64,000 nt of DNA. Source: Desulfomicrobium baculatum DSM 4028 (GTDB lineage: Bacteria; Desulfobacterota; Desulfovibrionia; Desulfovibrionales; Desulfomicrobiaceae). The position numbers and the translations under genes are program-made. Positions within the stretch are counted from its first letter, which is position 1. Each line of letters begins with the position of its first letter. This document shows positions 18,744 through 26,094 of the stretch, piece by piece. Below the pieces are notes generated by a model. It was given only the letters and a program-made list of their open reading frames with translations, did not search any database and had not been told where the DNA came from. The stretch lies in assembly GCF_000023225.1 (NCBI RefSeq), contig NC_013173.1, positions 3,598,501-3,662,500 on the forward strand. Direction: 5' to 3'.

Positions 18744-20340
18744 CGTGATTTTCGTCTACCTGCTCTTCTATTCGTGCTGAATTAATGAAGTTTTGAGGAC
18801 TTGGAAGATTCATGAAAATCTTCCAGAACCAGGGCCAGGCCGAGGAAATGTTGTCCGCATTGGTCATGCAGACTCCTGGATGCGTGAAGGATATGAGCGA
18901 TCCGGCCAGGGTCCAGTACGGGCCCGGACTTTGCCAGGGCGATTCGCTGACTTTCTTGGCGTTGGACAGGCCGAGCTGCAACAGCCCGGGTTCAATGGCA
19001 TATCCCGCGCCCAGATTTTCGAGCAGGTCCTGGGCGAATTCGACATCCTCGCTCGTGGTGTCCAGGGTGATGGCGCATTGACCGCGCAGGCCCATGGACA
19101 TGGCCAGCACCAACGGCAGGTATTCCTGGCAGGAGGTGATGTCTATGGATAGTTTCTGGGGTCTGTTGCCCATGACGGACGTTATCTCGCCGCCGTGGAA
19201 GCTGACCCGCAATCCGAACTCATGCAGGATATCCATAATGTCATGGAGGTGCGGCGCGTGCTGGGGCCATTTGCCATGCAGGACCACCTTGCCGTCGGTA
19301 AAGAACGGAAGAACCAGCAGGTGCAGGCTCATGAGCGGATCCACGGGAATATCCACCGCCGAAAGGTCAAGGCTGATGGGCGCAGGCGGGACGATGATGC
19401 TCAGACCCTCAAATTGCAGTTCCGGGATATGCTCCTGCAGGAATCCGATTCCTTTGCGCAGCAGTTTGCTGTTTGAAAACGATTCATGGAGCTGGATCGA
19501 AAGACCCGCCTTGTACGTGGTGGCCGCGACCACAAGCGCAAGCACGAATTTTTTGGACACGCCCTTGGGGATGGAGATGGTCTCTGGGAGTTGCCCGCTG
19601 CTCTCGACTCTGACGGGCAACCCATAGCTGTGCGGTTCCACGACCGTCAGACGGGCGCCGAGTTGAGGCAGAATGTCCTGTACGGGCCGGACGTCATGGA
19701 TTTTGAGTTTCGTGGAGCCGGTGAATTTGGCCCGAGTGACCTGTCCGAGGGCAAGGCACAGCAAAAGATAGAAATGGAATTTGCTCTGCCCGGCATAAAT
19801 GATCTTGTTGTCCATCGACCAGGACTCGACGGGATGGGCTTCGCATTGCCGGTTCTGGAAAGCGAGGTTGAATCCGCAGAGGTTCAGGGCGTTGATCAAT
19901 TCCAGGGAGAGATCGTTTCCCTGGAATGGCGCGATGGTCAGCGGCGAGGAGTTGGTGGCGCCAAGGAAGAACATCATGCTGCGCAGGATCTGATCCCGGG
20001 GAGCCTCGAGGTCTATTTCCACCGGCTTGCGCCTGGGGAAGAGGCACAATGGCTTTTCATTAGAAGAGTTCCGTTCGACCCTGGCATAGGACAGGTTGTT
20101 CGAGAGGTGAAAGATTTTTTTGAGGATCTGGGGTTCCAGATTGTCCGCCTTGGACGCGTCCCGCCAGACCTGCCACAGAACTTTTTCCTGATTGGGGTCG
20201 GTGATGCCCAGGTTTTTCGAACGTCGTGTCGACGCCGCCCTGGACAAAAGGTTGGTCCGGGTCATGAGAAGGGAAACGAGCTTTTCGTCGAGCTGCGCCA
20301 GTTCCTGCGTCAAAGAGAGAGTATTATGTTTTTCGGCCAT
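18700..20340 (-). CDS. chorismate mutase-EPSP synthase-like fusion, degenerate active sites
   Basis: A 546-residue protein. Residues 1-90 align by eye with AroQ chorismate mutase (LTQELAQLDEKLVSLLMTRT, then GITDPNQEK). In E. coli numbering, Arg28, Asp48 and Glu52 are kept, but Arg11 and Arg51 are lost and Lys39 is Arg. Residues about 105-500 follow the EPSP synthase fold: APRDQILRSMMF for the substrate loop, TGSTKLKIHDVRPVQDIL for the GDxSLxxRP block, GVSKKFVLALVVAA for the SSQF block and SCQEYLPLVLAM for the PD block. Lys22 and Arg344 equivalents appear lost. It is probably not a normal AroA. It is divergent from sat and overlaps the coiled-coil gene. Confidence 0.6.
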   Translation of the reverse strand: MAEKHNTLSLTQELAQLDEKLVSLLMTRTNLLSRAASTRRSKNLGITDPNQEKVLWQVWRDASKADNLEPQILKKIFHLSNNLSYARVERNSSNEKPLCLFPRRKPVEIDLEAPRDQILRSMMFFLGATNSSPLTIAPFQGNDLSLELINALNLCGFNLAFQNRQCEAHPVESWSMDNKIIYAGQSKFHFYLLLCLALGQVTRAKFTGSTKLKIHDVRPVQDILPQLGARLTVVEPHSYGLPVRVESSGQLPETISIPKGVSKKFVLALVVAATTYKAGLSIQLHESFSNSKLLRKGIGFLQEHIPELQFEGLSIIVPPAPISLDLSAVDIPVDPLMSLHLLVLPFFTDGKVVLHGKWPQHAPHLHDIMDILHEFGLRVSFHGGEITSVMGNRPQKLSIDITSCQEYLPLVLAMSMGLRGQCAITLDTTSEDVEFAQDLLENLGAGYAIEPGLLQLGLSNAKKVSESPWQSPGPYWTLAGSLISFTHPGVCMTNADNISSAWPWFWKIFMNLPSPQNFINSARIEEQVDENHDDKPKRKRIRITTD

Positions 20341-20689
20341 GCGAATTCTTCAGGATAGGGTGTTTGTTGTCCATGGGTGCATGGACGCATGATGAAAGTT
20401 TATTTCAAAGGCATTCATTAACAATAAGACTTTATGGATTGCAAGCGGTTATTGTTCAATATAAATATAATATATTAATATAAAAGAAAAAATTGGAAGA
20501 AGTCCTGGAAAAAAGCTGATTCATACCTTCAGTTACGCGAATCCCGGCATGTCAGGATTGGCGCATGCTTGAGCGGTTGATAAAAAAATCACAAAACGGT
20601 TGACAAGAAGCGAGTTGCGAAGCAAATAGAGGTCTCCGTTTTTTTATTTGTGAAAATAAAAACAAACTATATTTAGGAGGATCCACGTT
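20341..20689. other. divergent regulatory region of sat and the CM-EPSPS-like gene
   Basis: A 349-base AT-rich gap. TTGCAA (20439-20444) is palindromic and could serve as -35 in both directions: with TAAATA after 17 bases on plus (20462-20467), and with TTAATG after 17 bases on minus. It sits between the arms of an inverted repeat, AACAATAA (20420-20427) and TTATTGTT (20449-20456). A second possible plus-strand -35, TTGACA (20600-20605), has only a weak -10. No convincing gene lies inside. Confidence 0.45.
20648..20665 (+). promoter_or_regulatory. Rex-like half-site in the sat leader
   Basis: TTGTGAAAATAAAAACAA has a perfect left half (TTGTGAA) of the Rex box TTGTGAA-N4-TTCACAA and a degenerate right half. 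It lies 10 bases before the Shine-Dalgarno (GGAGG, 20676-20680). Rex (NADH/NAD+ sensor) is reported to repress sat in Desulfovibrio; use of this site is inferred. Confidence 0.4.
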
Positions 20690-21958
20690 ATGGCTCTCGT
20701 ACCCCCGCATGGTGGAAAAGGTTTGGTTTGCTGTCTGCTTCAGGGTGCCGAATTGGCTGCCGAGCAGAAAAAGGCCGCAGGACTGAAGAAGATCGATATC
20801 AGCCCCCGCGCCAAGGGCGACCTGATCATGATGGGCATCGGCGGCTTCAGCCCGCTGAGCGGCTTCATGACCAAGGCCGACTGGAAGTCCGTGTGTGAGA
20901 ATTTCACCCTGGCCGACGGGACCTTCTGGCCCGTGCCCGTGACCCTGGATATGGATGAAGAAGTTAAGGTTGGCGAAGAGATCGCTCTGTTCGACCCCAA
21001 GAAGGGCGTTTTCATGGCCACCATGAAGGTCACCGAAGTTTACGAAATGACCGACGCCGACAAGAAGTGGGAATGCGAGAAGGTCTACAAGGGCCAGGGC
21101 GAAGAGTCCGCTGACGACAAGTTCTGGGAAATCGCCCCCAAGGATCACCCCGGCGTGCAGATGGTTATGGCTCAGAAGAAATACAATGTTGCCGGCCCGG
21201 TCAAGGTCCTCTCCGAAGGCGACTACCGCGACAGATTCCCCGGTTGCTACATGTCCCCGGCCGAAGCCCGCGCCACCTTCGAAGAAAAGGGCTGGAGCAA
21301 GGTTGCCGCTCTGCAGCTGCGTAACCCCATGCACCGCTCCCACGAATATCTGGCCAAGATCGCTGTTGAAGTTTGCGACGGCGTTTTCATTCACTCCCTG
21401 GTCGGCAACCTGAAGCCCGGCGACATCCCGGCCGAAGTCCGCATCAAGTGCATCGATACCCTTATCGACAAGTACTTTGTGAAGGCCAACGTCGTTCAGG
21501 GCGGCTACCCCCTGGATATGCGTTATGCCGGTCCCCGCGAAGGCCTGCTGCACGCCACCTTCCGCCAGAACTACGGCGTTTCCGACATGCTGATCGGCCG
21601 CGACCATGCCGGTGTCGGTGACTTCTACGGCCTGTTCGAGGCTCAGGAAATCTTTGATCGCGTTCCCAAGAACCTGGGCGCCGGCAAGGATCTGGTCACC
21701 CAGCCCATGAAGATCGACTGGACCTTCTACTGCTACAAGTGCGACGGCATGGCCTCTCTGCGCACCTGCCCGCACAGCAAGGACGACCGCGTTGTTCTGT
21801 CCGGCACCAAGCTGCGCAAGGCTCTGTCCGAAGGCGCCGAGGTTGTCGATCACTTTGGTCGCGACGAAGTCCTGGTCATCCTGCGCGAATACTACTCCAC
21901 GCTGACTGAAAAGGTCGAAGTGAAGATGCAGGGTGCCGCTTCCGGCGCAGCCATGTAG
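20690..21958 (+). CDS. sat: sulfate adenylyltransferase (ATP sulfurylase)
   Basis: Activates sulfate with ATP to adenylylsulfate and pyrophosphate, the first cytoplasmic step of sulfate respiration. The 422-residue protein is the homo-oligomeric Sat type, without an APS kinase domain. [13 protein letters not shown] (about residues 205-217) carries the QxRNPxHxxH motif that binds ATP/sulfate, and IGRDHAGVG is the second nucleotide-binding block. Cysteines in [13 protein letters not shown] (about 346-358) fit the zinc site of bacterial and archaeal Sat. GGAGG lies 9 bases before the ATG. Codon use is strongly biased, as in aprBA and qmo, consistent with high expression. Confidence 0.97.
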   Translation: MALVPPHGGKGLVCCLLQGAELAAEQKKAAGLKKIDISPRAKGDLIMMGIGGFSPLSGFMTKADWKSVCENFTLADGTFWPVPVTLDMDEEVKVGEEIALFDPKKGVFMATMKVTEVYEMTDADKKWECEKVYKGQGEESADDKFWEIAPKDHPGVQMVMAQKKYNVAGPVKVLSEGDYRDRFPGCYMSPAEARATFEEKGWSKVAALQLRNPMHRSHEYLAKIAVEVCDGVFIHSLVGNLKPGDIPAEVRIKCIDTLIDKYFVKANVVQGGYPLDMRYAGPREGLLHATFRQNYGVSDMLIGRDHAGVGDFYGLFEAQEIFDRVPKNLGAGKDLVTQPMKIDWTFYCYKCDGMASLRTCPHSKDDRVVLSGTKLRKALSEGAEVVDHFGRDEVLVILREYYSTLTEKVEVKMQGAASGAAM

Positions 21959-21967
21959 TTTGATTTC

Positions 21968-22006
21968 AATCGGCAGGGCGGGCATTTGTGTCCGCCCTGC
22001 TGATTT
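21968..22006 (+). terminator. hairpin after sat
   Basis: AATCGGCAGGGCGG can pair with CCGCCCTGCTGATT, a strong stem with a 10-base loop. Only short T runs follow, so termination may be partial and allow some read-through into aprBA. Confidence 0.55.
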
Positions 22007-22055
22007 GGCTTTGTGGATTGAAGTCCAACAAGGCCTATGATTGTCAATATGCGGC

Positions 22056-22092
22056 TTGACACAGCAAAAGTGCTTTGATAAAAGATTCACAA
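22056..22092 (+). promoter_or_regulatory. aprBA promoter with overlapping Rex-like operator
   Basis: TTGACA (22056-22061) and a -10-like TAAAAG 17 bases later form a candidate sigma-70 promoter. TTGATAAAAGATTCACAA (22075-22092) overlaps the -10: its right half is a perfect Rex half-site (TTCACAA) and its left half matches 5 of 7. Binding here would block RNA polymerase, as expected for NADH-responsive repression. Confidence 0.5.
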
Positions 22093-22168
22093 GCGAAGAG
22101 CTTGGGTAAATTTTTGTTTGTTTCGGGCCTATGGCTAAGTTGTTTTAAACTCTTTATTCGGAGGAATT

Positions 22169-22657
22169 ATGCCAACCTTTGTTGATCCAGCAAAGTGTGA
22201 TGGATGCAAGGGCGGTGAAAAGACTGCCTGTATGTACATCTGTCCTAACGACCTGATGATCCTGGACCCTGTAGAGATGAAGGCTTACAATCAGGAGCCG
22301 GCCGCTTGCTGGGAATGTTACTCCTGTATCAAGATTTGTCCCCAGGGCGCGATCACCGCTCGTCCGTATGCTGACTTCGCCCCCATGGGCGGCACCTGCA
22401 TCCCGCTGCGCGGCGCAGAAGACATCATGTGGACCGTTCAGTTCCGCAATGGCGAAGTAAAGCGCTTTAAGTTCCCCATCCGCACCACTGTGGAAGGTTC
22501 CATCAAGCCCTTCGAAGGTAAGCCCGAAGGCGCGAACCTGGAAGATGAGCTTCTGTTCACCGAGACCGCTTTGGCAACTCCCAAAGAAGCTCTTGGCCAG
22601 AAGATTGAAGTCGGTGAAGCAGACCTGAAGGTCACCTTCAAGTCGGCCGTCGCCTAA
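22169..22657 (+). CDS. aprB: adenylylsulfate reductase beta subunit
   Basis: The iron-sulfur subunit that carries electrons to the FAD of AprA. It has 162 residues. The N-terminal ferredoxin-like part binds two [4Fe-4S] clusters: CDGCKGGEKTACMYICP (about residues 10-26) and CWECYSCIKICPQGAI (about 49-64). A beta-rich region and a C-terminal tail that wraps around AprA follow. GGAGG stands directly before the ATG. aprA follows after 38 bases. Confidence 0.97.
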   Translation: MPTFVDPAKCDGCKGGEKTACMYICPNDLMILDPVEMKAYNQEPAACWECYSCIKICPQGAITARPYADFAPMGGTCIPLRGAEDIMWTVQFRNGEVKRFKFPIRTTVEGSIKPFEGKPEGANLEDELLFTETALATPKEALGQKIEVGEADLKVTFKSAVA

Positions 22658-22695
22658 TTCGGCGCTTTAAACGAAAGAAATTTCAGGAGGAACAT

Positions 22696-24687
22696 ATGCC
22701 TCAGATTCCTGTTAAAGACGTGATCAAGGGTCTGGCCTGCGCAGAGCCCGAACTCGTTGAGATTGATACCGACATTCTTATGGTCGGTGGTGGTATGGGT
22801 AACTGCGGTACTGCTTTTGAAGCAGTGCGCTGGGCCGACAAAGTTGGCGGCGACATCAAGATCCTCTTGGTTGACAAGGCTGCTGTCGATCGCGGCGGCG
22901 CGGTTGCTCAGGGTCTTTCCGCCATCAACACCTATATCGGCGAGAACGATGTTGACGACTATGTCCGCATGGTCCGCACCGACCTCATGGGTATTGTTCG
23001 CGAAGACTTGATCTACGACCTTGGCCGCCACGTGGATGACTCCGTTCATCTGTTCGAAGAATGGGGCCTGCCTTGCTGGGTCAAGAAAGACGGCAAGAAC
23101 CTGGACGGCGCTCAGGCCAAGAAAGAGGGCATGTCCCTGCGTTCCGGCGCAGCCCCTGTCCGCTCCGGCCGCTGGCAGATCATGATCAACGGTGAGTCCT
23201 ACAAGGTCATCGTTGCTGAAGCCGCCAAGAACGCCCTGGGTTCCGATCGTTACTTGGAGCGTATTTTCATCGTCAAGTTGCTGCTTGACGCCAAAACGCC
23301 CAACCGTATCGCCGGTGCCGTTGGTTTCTCTGTTCGTGAAAACAAAGTTTACGTCATCAAGGCCAACGCTATGTCCGTTGCTTGCGGTGGCGCTGTCAAC
23401 GTTTACCGTCCGCGCTCCACAGGTGAAGGCCTTGGTCGCGCTTGGTATCCCGTATGGAACGCCGGCTCCACCTACACCATGTGTGCTCAGGTTGGCGCTG
23501 AAATGACCATGATGGAAAACCGCTTCGTACCCGCCCGTTTCAAAGACGGTTACGGTCCGGTTGGCGCATGGTTCCTGCTCTTCAAGGCCAAAGCCACCAA
23601 CGCCAAGGGTGAAGACTATTGTGTCACCAACCGCGCCATGCTGAAGCCTTACGAAGATCGCGGTTACGCCAAGGGTCACGTCATCCCGACCTGTCTGCGC
23701 AACCACATGATGCTTCGCGAAATGCGCGAAGGTCGCGGTCCCATCTACATGGACACCGCCACCGCCCTGCAGACCACCTTCAAGGACCTGTCCAAGGCCG
23801 AGCAGAAGCATCTTGAGTCCGAAGCTTGGGAAGACTTCCTGGATATGTGTGTTGGTCAGGCCAACCTGTGGGCCGCCATGAACATCAAGCCTGAAGAACG
23901 CGGTTCCGAAATCATGCCCACTGAGCCTTACCTCCTCGGTTCGCATTCCGGCTGCTGCGGTATCTGGGTTTCCGGTCCGAACGAGCCTTGGGTTCCTGAA
24001 GAATACAAGGTCAAGGCTGACAACGGCAAGGTGTACAACCGCATGACCACCGTAAACGGTCTGTGGACATGTGCTGACGGCGTTGGCGCTTCTGGTCACA
24101 AGTTCTCCTCCGGTTCCCATGCTGAAGGCCGCATTGTCGGTAAGCAGATGGTCCGTTGGGTTGTCGATCACAAGGATTTCAAGCCCACGCTGCCTGTTTC
24201 CGCTGCTGATCTGAAGAAAGAAATCTACGAGCCTTGGTACACCTACGAGCAGTTCAAGGGTGCATCCACTGATCCGGTAGTCAACCCGAACTACATCTCC
24301 CCCAACAACTTCATGATGCGCCTCATCAAGTGCACCGATGAATACGGCGGAGGTTGCGCTACCCTGTATACCACTTCCGACAGACTGCTCGACACCGGCT
24401 TTGCCCTGCTCGACATGCTGGAAGAAGACTCCAAGAAGCTGGCGGCTCGTGACCTGCACGAACTGCTCCGTTGCTGGGAACAGTATCACAGACTGTGGAC
24501 CGTTCGTCTGCACATGCAGCACATTCGTTTCCGTCAGGAAAGCCGTTACCCCGGTTTCTACTATCGTGCCGACTTCATGGGTCTGGACGATGCCAAATGG
24601 AAGTGCTTTGTTAACTCCAAGTTCGACCCGGCTACTGGTGTAACCGAGATATTCAAGAAGCATTACTACCAGATCATCCCTGTCTAG
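22696..24687 (+). CDS. aprA: adenylylsulfate reductase alpha subunit
   Basis: The FAD subunit that reduces APS to sulfite and AMP in the cytoplasm. At 663 residues it has the normal length. The dinucleotide-binding start (ILMVGGGMGNCGTAFEAVRW, about residues 26-45) places it in the fumarate-reductase-like flavoprotein family. The HSGCCGIWVSGPNEPW stretch and the C-terminal helical region are typical of AprA. AGGAGG lies upstream of the ATG. A strong terminator and then a long hairpin separate it from qmoA. Confidence 0.98.
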   Translation: MPQIPVKDVIKGLACAEPELVEIDTDILMVGGGMGNCGTAFEAVRWADKVGGDIKILLVDKAAVDRGGAVAQGLSAINTYIGENDVDDYVRMVRTDLMGIVREDLIYDLGRHVDDSVHLFEEWGLPCWVKKDGKNLDGAQAKKEGMSLRSGAAPVRSGRWQIMINGESYKVIVAEAAKNALGSDRYLERIFIVKLLLDAKTPNRIAGAVGFSVRENKVYVIKANAMSVACGGAVNVYRPRSTGEGLGRAWYPVWNAGSTYTMCAQVGAEMTMMENRFVPARFKDGYGPVGAWFLLFKAKATNAKGEDYCVTNRAMLKPYEDRGYAKGHVIPTCLRNHMMLREMREGRGPIYMDTATALQTTFKDLSKAEQKHLESEAWEDFLDMCVGQANLWAAMNIKPEERGSEIMPTEPYLLGSHSGCCGIWVSGPNEPWVPEEYKVKADNGKVYNRMTTVNGLWTCADGVGASGHKFSSGSHAEGRIVGKQMVRWVVDHKDFKPTLPVSAADLKKEIYEPWYTYEQFKGASTDPVVNPNYISPNNFMMRLIKCTDEYGGGCATLYTTSDRLLDTGFALLDMLEEDSKKLAARDLHELLRCWEQYHRLWTVRLHMQHIRFRQESRYPGFYYRADFMGLDDAKWKCFVNSKFDPATGVTEIFKKHYYQIIPV

Positions 24688-24697
24688 TTTATGGGCC

Positions 24698-24730
24698 AAA
24701 AGGCTGCGGGTCCTTCCCGCAGCCTTTTTT
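24698..24730 (+). terminator. aprBA terminator
   Basis: AAAAGGCTGCGGG-TCCTT-CCCGCAGCCTTTTTT: an 11-13 bp stem with a 5-base loop and a T run. Confidence 0.93.
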
Positions 24731-24741
24731 CTCTATCAGGA

Positions 24742-24807
24742 AATAGAATGGTCTATGCATGATCTGTAACCTCTGGTAGTTATAGATTATGCTTGGGCCA
24801 TTCTATT
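24742..24807 (+). promoter_or_regulatory. long hairpin in the aprA-qmoA intergenic region
   Basis: Bases 24742-24770 pair with 24779-24807 around the 8-base loop CTCTGGTA. Of 29 positions, 24 are Watson-Crick, four are G-U wobbles in plus-strand RNA (24752/24797, 24754/24795, 24761/24788, 24766/24783) and one is U-U (24756/24793). Read on the minus strand the wobbles become C-A mismatches, so the fold fits only RNA made in the qmo direction. No T run follows directly, so it is not a normal terminator. It ends 42 bases before the qmoA ATG. It may be an RNase III processing site, an mRNA-stabilising stem, a regulator-binding leader or a small RNA. Confidence 0.6.
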
Positions 24808-24849
24808 CATTTTTACGGCCTTCAACTTAAGTGCTCTGGGAGGAATCGA

Positions 24850-26091
24850 ATGGCTAGCAACAGCATACTTGTCATAGGTGGTGGCTTCGCCGGAATCACC
24901 GCCGCCCTCGAGGCCGCTGAGATCGGTCATGAGGTCTTCATCATTGAGAAGACCCCTTTTCTGGGTGGACGCGTTATGCAGCTGAACAAATATTTCCCGA
25001 AGCTGTGTCCACCTTCATGCGGTTTGGAAATTCAGTATCAGCGGATTAAGAACAACCCCAATGTGAAGTTTTTTACTTTGGCCGAAGTGACCAAGGTAGA
25101 CGGCAGCGTTGGAAATTATGAGGTTACGGTACAGATCAAACCGCGCTACGCTGGTCCCAGCAGCCCCGATCTTTCCGATTTGTGTGACGATCTTTCCACG
25201 GAAGTGGTCAACGACTACGAGTTCGGTTTGGCCACGCGCAAGCCCGTCTACATGGATGCGCCGTTTGCTTTTCCGCAGCGCTATGTTGTGGACAAGGCCA
25301 GCCTGAGCGACTCGGACAAGAGCAAAGTCCAGAAATGTGACTATCTCGATCTGACCGAGGAAGAAAAGACCATCACTTTGAGCGTTGGATCCATCATCAT
25401 CGCCACCGGATGGAAGCCTTACGACGTGACGAATCTGTCCAACCTGGGTGCGGGCGCGGTCAAGAACTGTATTTCCAACATGCAGATGGAACGCCTCGCA
25501 TCGCCCTACGGCCCGACAAACGGCGCGATTCTTCGGCCTTCCGACAACCGCGCGCCGAAAAAGATCGCTTTCGTTCAGTGCGCCGGGTCCCGTGACGAAA
25601 ATCATCTCCATTATTGTTCGTACATTTGCTGCATGGCTTCCTTGAAGCAGGCGCAATATGTCCGCGAGCAGTATCCTGACGCGGAAGTGACCATCTATTA
25701 CATTGATTTGCGGACTCCTGGCCGCTACGACAATTTCGCCAAGAAGATTCTGGCGGATGAGAAGATCTTTGCCGTCAAAGGCAAGGTCGCGGCGGTTGAA
25801 CAGGACAGCGCAGGCGATGACGTGTGGGTCACCGTGGAAGATGCGGTGTCGTGCTCCAAGTCTGTCGAACGTTTCGATCTCGTGGTTCTGGCCACAGGAA
25901 TGCAGCCCAGCCTGGCCGGCGCTTCTCTGCCCATCGATGTCCCGGTTGATGCCGAAGGCTTCATTGTTGGTGGGGAGGAAAAAGGTATTTTTGCCGCGGG
26001 CTGTGCCAAACAACCTCTGGACGTTATGAAGTCGGCCCAGTCTGCCACCGGGGCAGCGATGAAAGCGATCCAGACGGTGAGGGGGAGGTAG
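24850..26091 (+). CDS. qmoA: quinone-interacting oxidoreductase subunit QmoA
   Basis: The 413-residue HdrA-like flavoprotein of the Qmo complex, which links membrane quinol oxidation to APS reductase. SILVIGGGFAGITAALEAAE at the N-terminus is the FAD-binding fold, and the Cys-containing stretches FPKLCPPSCGLEIQYQRI and CSYICCMASLKQAQY fit QmoA. The start at 24850 is favoured by GGGAGG about 7 bases upstream; a longer in-frame start at 24793 would lie inside the leader hairpin. qmoB begins 3 bases after its stop, so they are tightly coupled. Confidence 0.95.
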   Translation: MASNSILVIGGGFAGITAALEAAEIGHEVFIIEKTPFLGGRVMQLNKYFPKLCPPSCGLEIQYQRIKNNPNVKFFTLAEVTKVDGSVGNYEVTVQIKPRYAGPSSPDLSDLCDDLSTEVVNDYEFGLATRKPVYMDAPFAFPQRYVVDKASLSDSDKSKVQKCDYLDLTEEEKTITLSVGSIIIATGWKPYDVTNLSNLGAGAVKNCISNMQMERLASPYGPTNGAILRPSDNRAPKKIAFVQCAGSRDENHLHYCSYICCMASLKQAQYVREQYPDAEVTIYYIDLRTPGRYDNFAKKILADEKIFAVKGKVAAVEQDSAGDDVWVTVEDAVSCSKSVERFDLVVLATGMQPSLAGASLPIDVPVDAEGFIVGGEEKGIFAAGCAKQPLDVMKSAQSATGAAMKAIQTVRGR

Positions 26092-26094
26092 GTC

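Noticed and set aside
22654-24699. Long minus-strand frame opposite aprA
   Set aside because: A shadow of a strongly biased gene; the plus-strand AprA is complete and has a good ribosome site.
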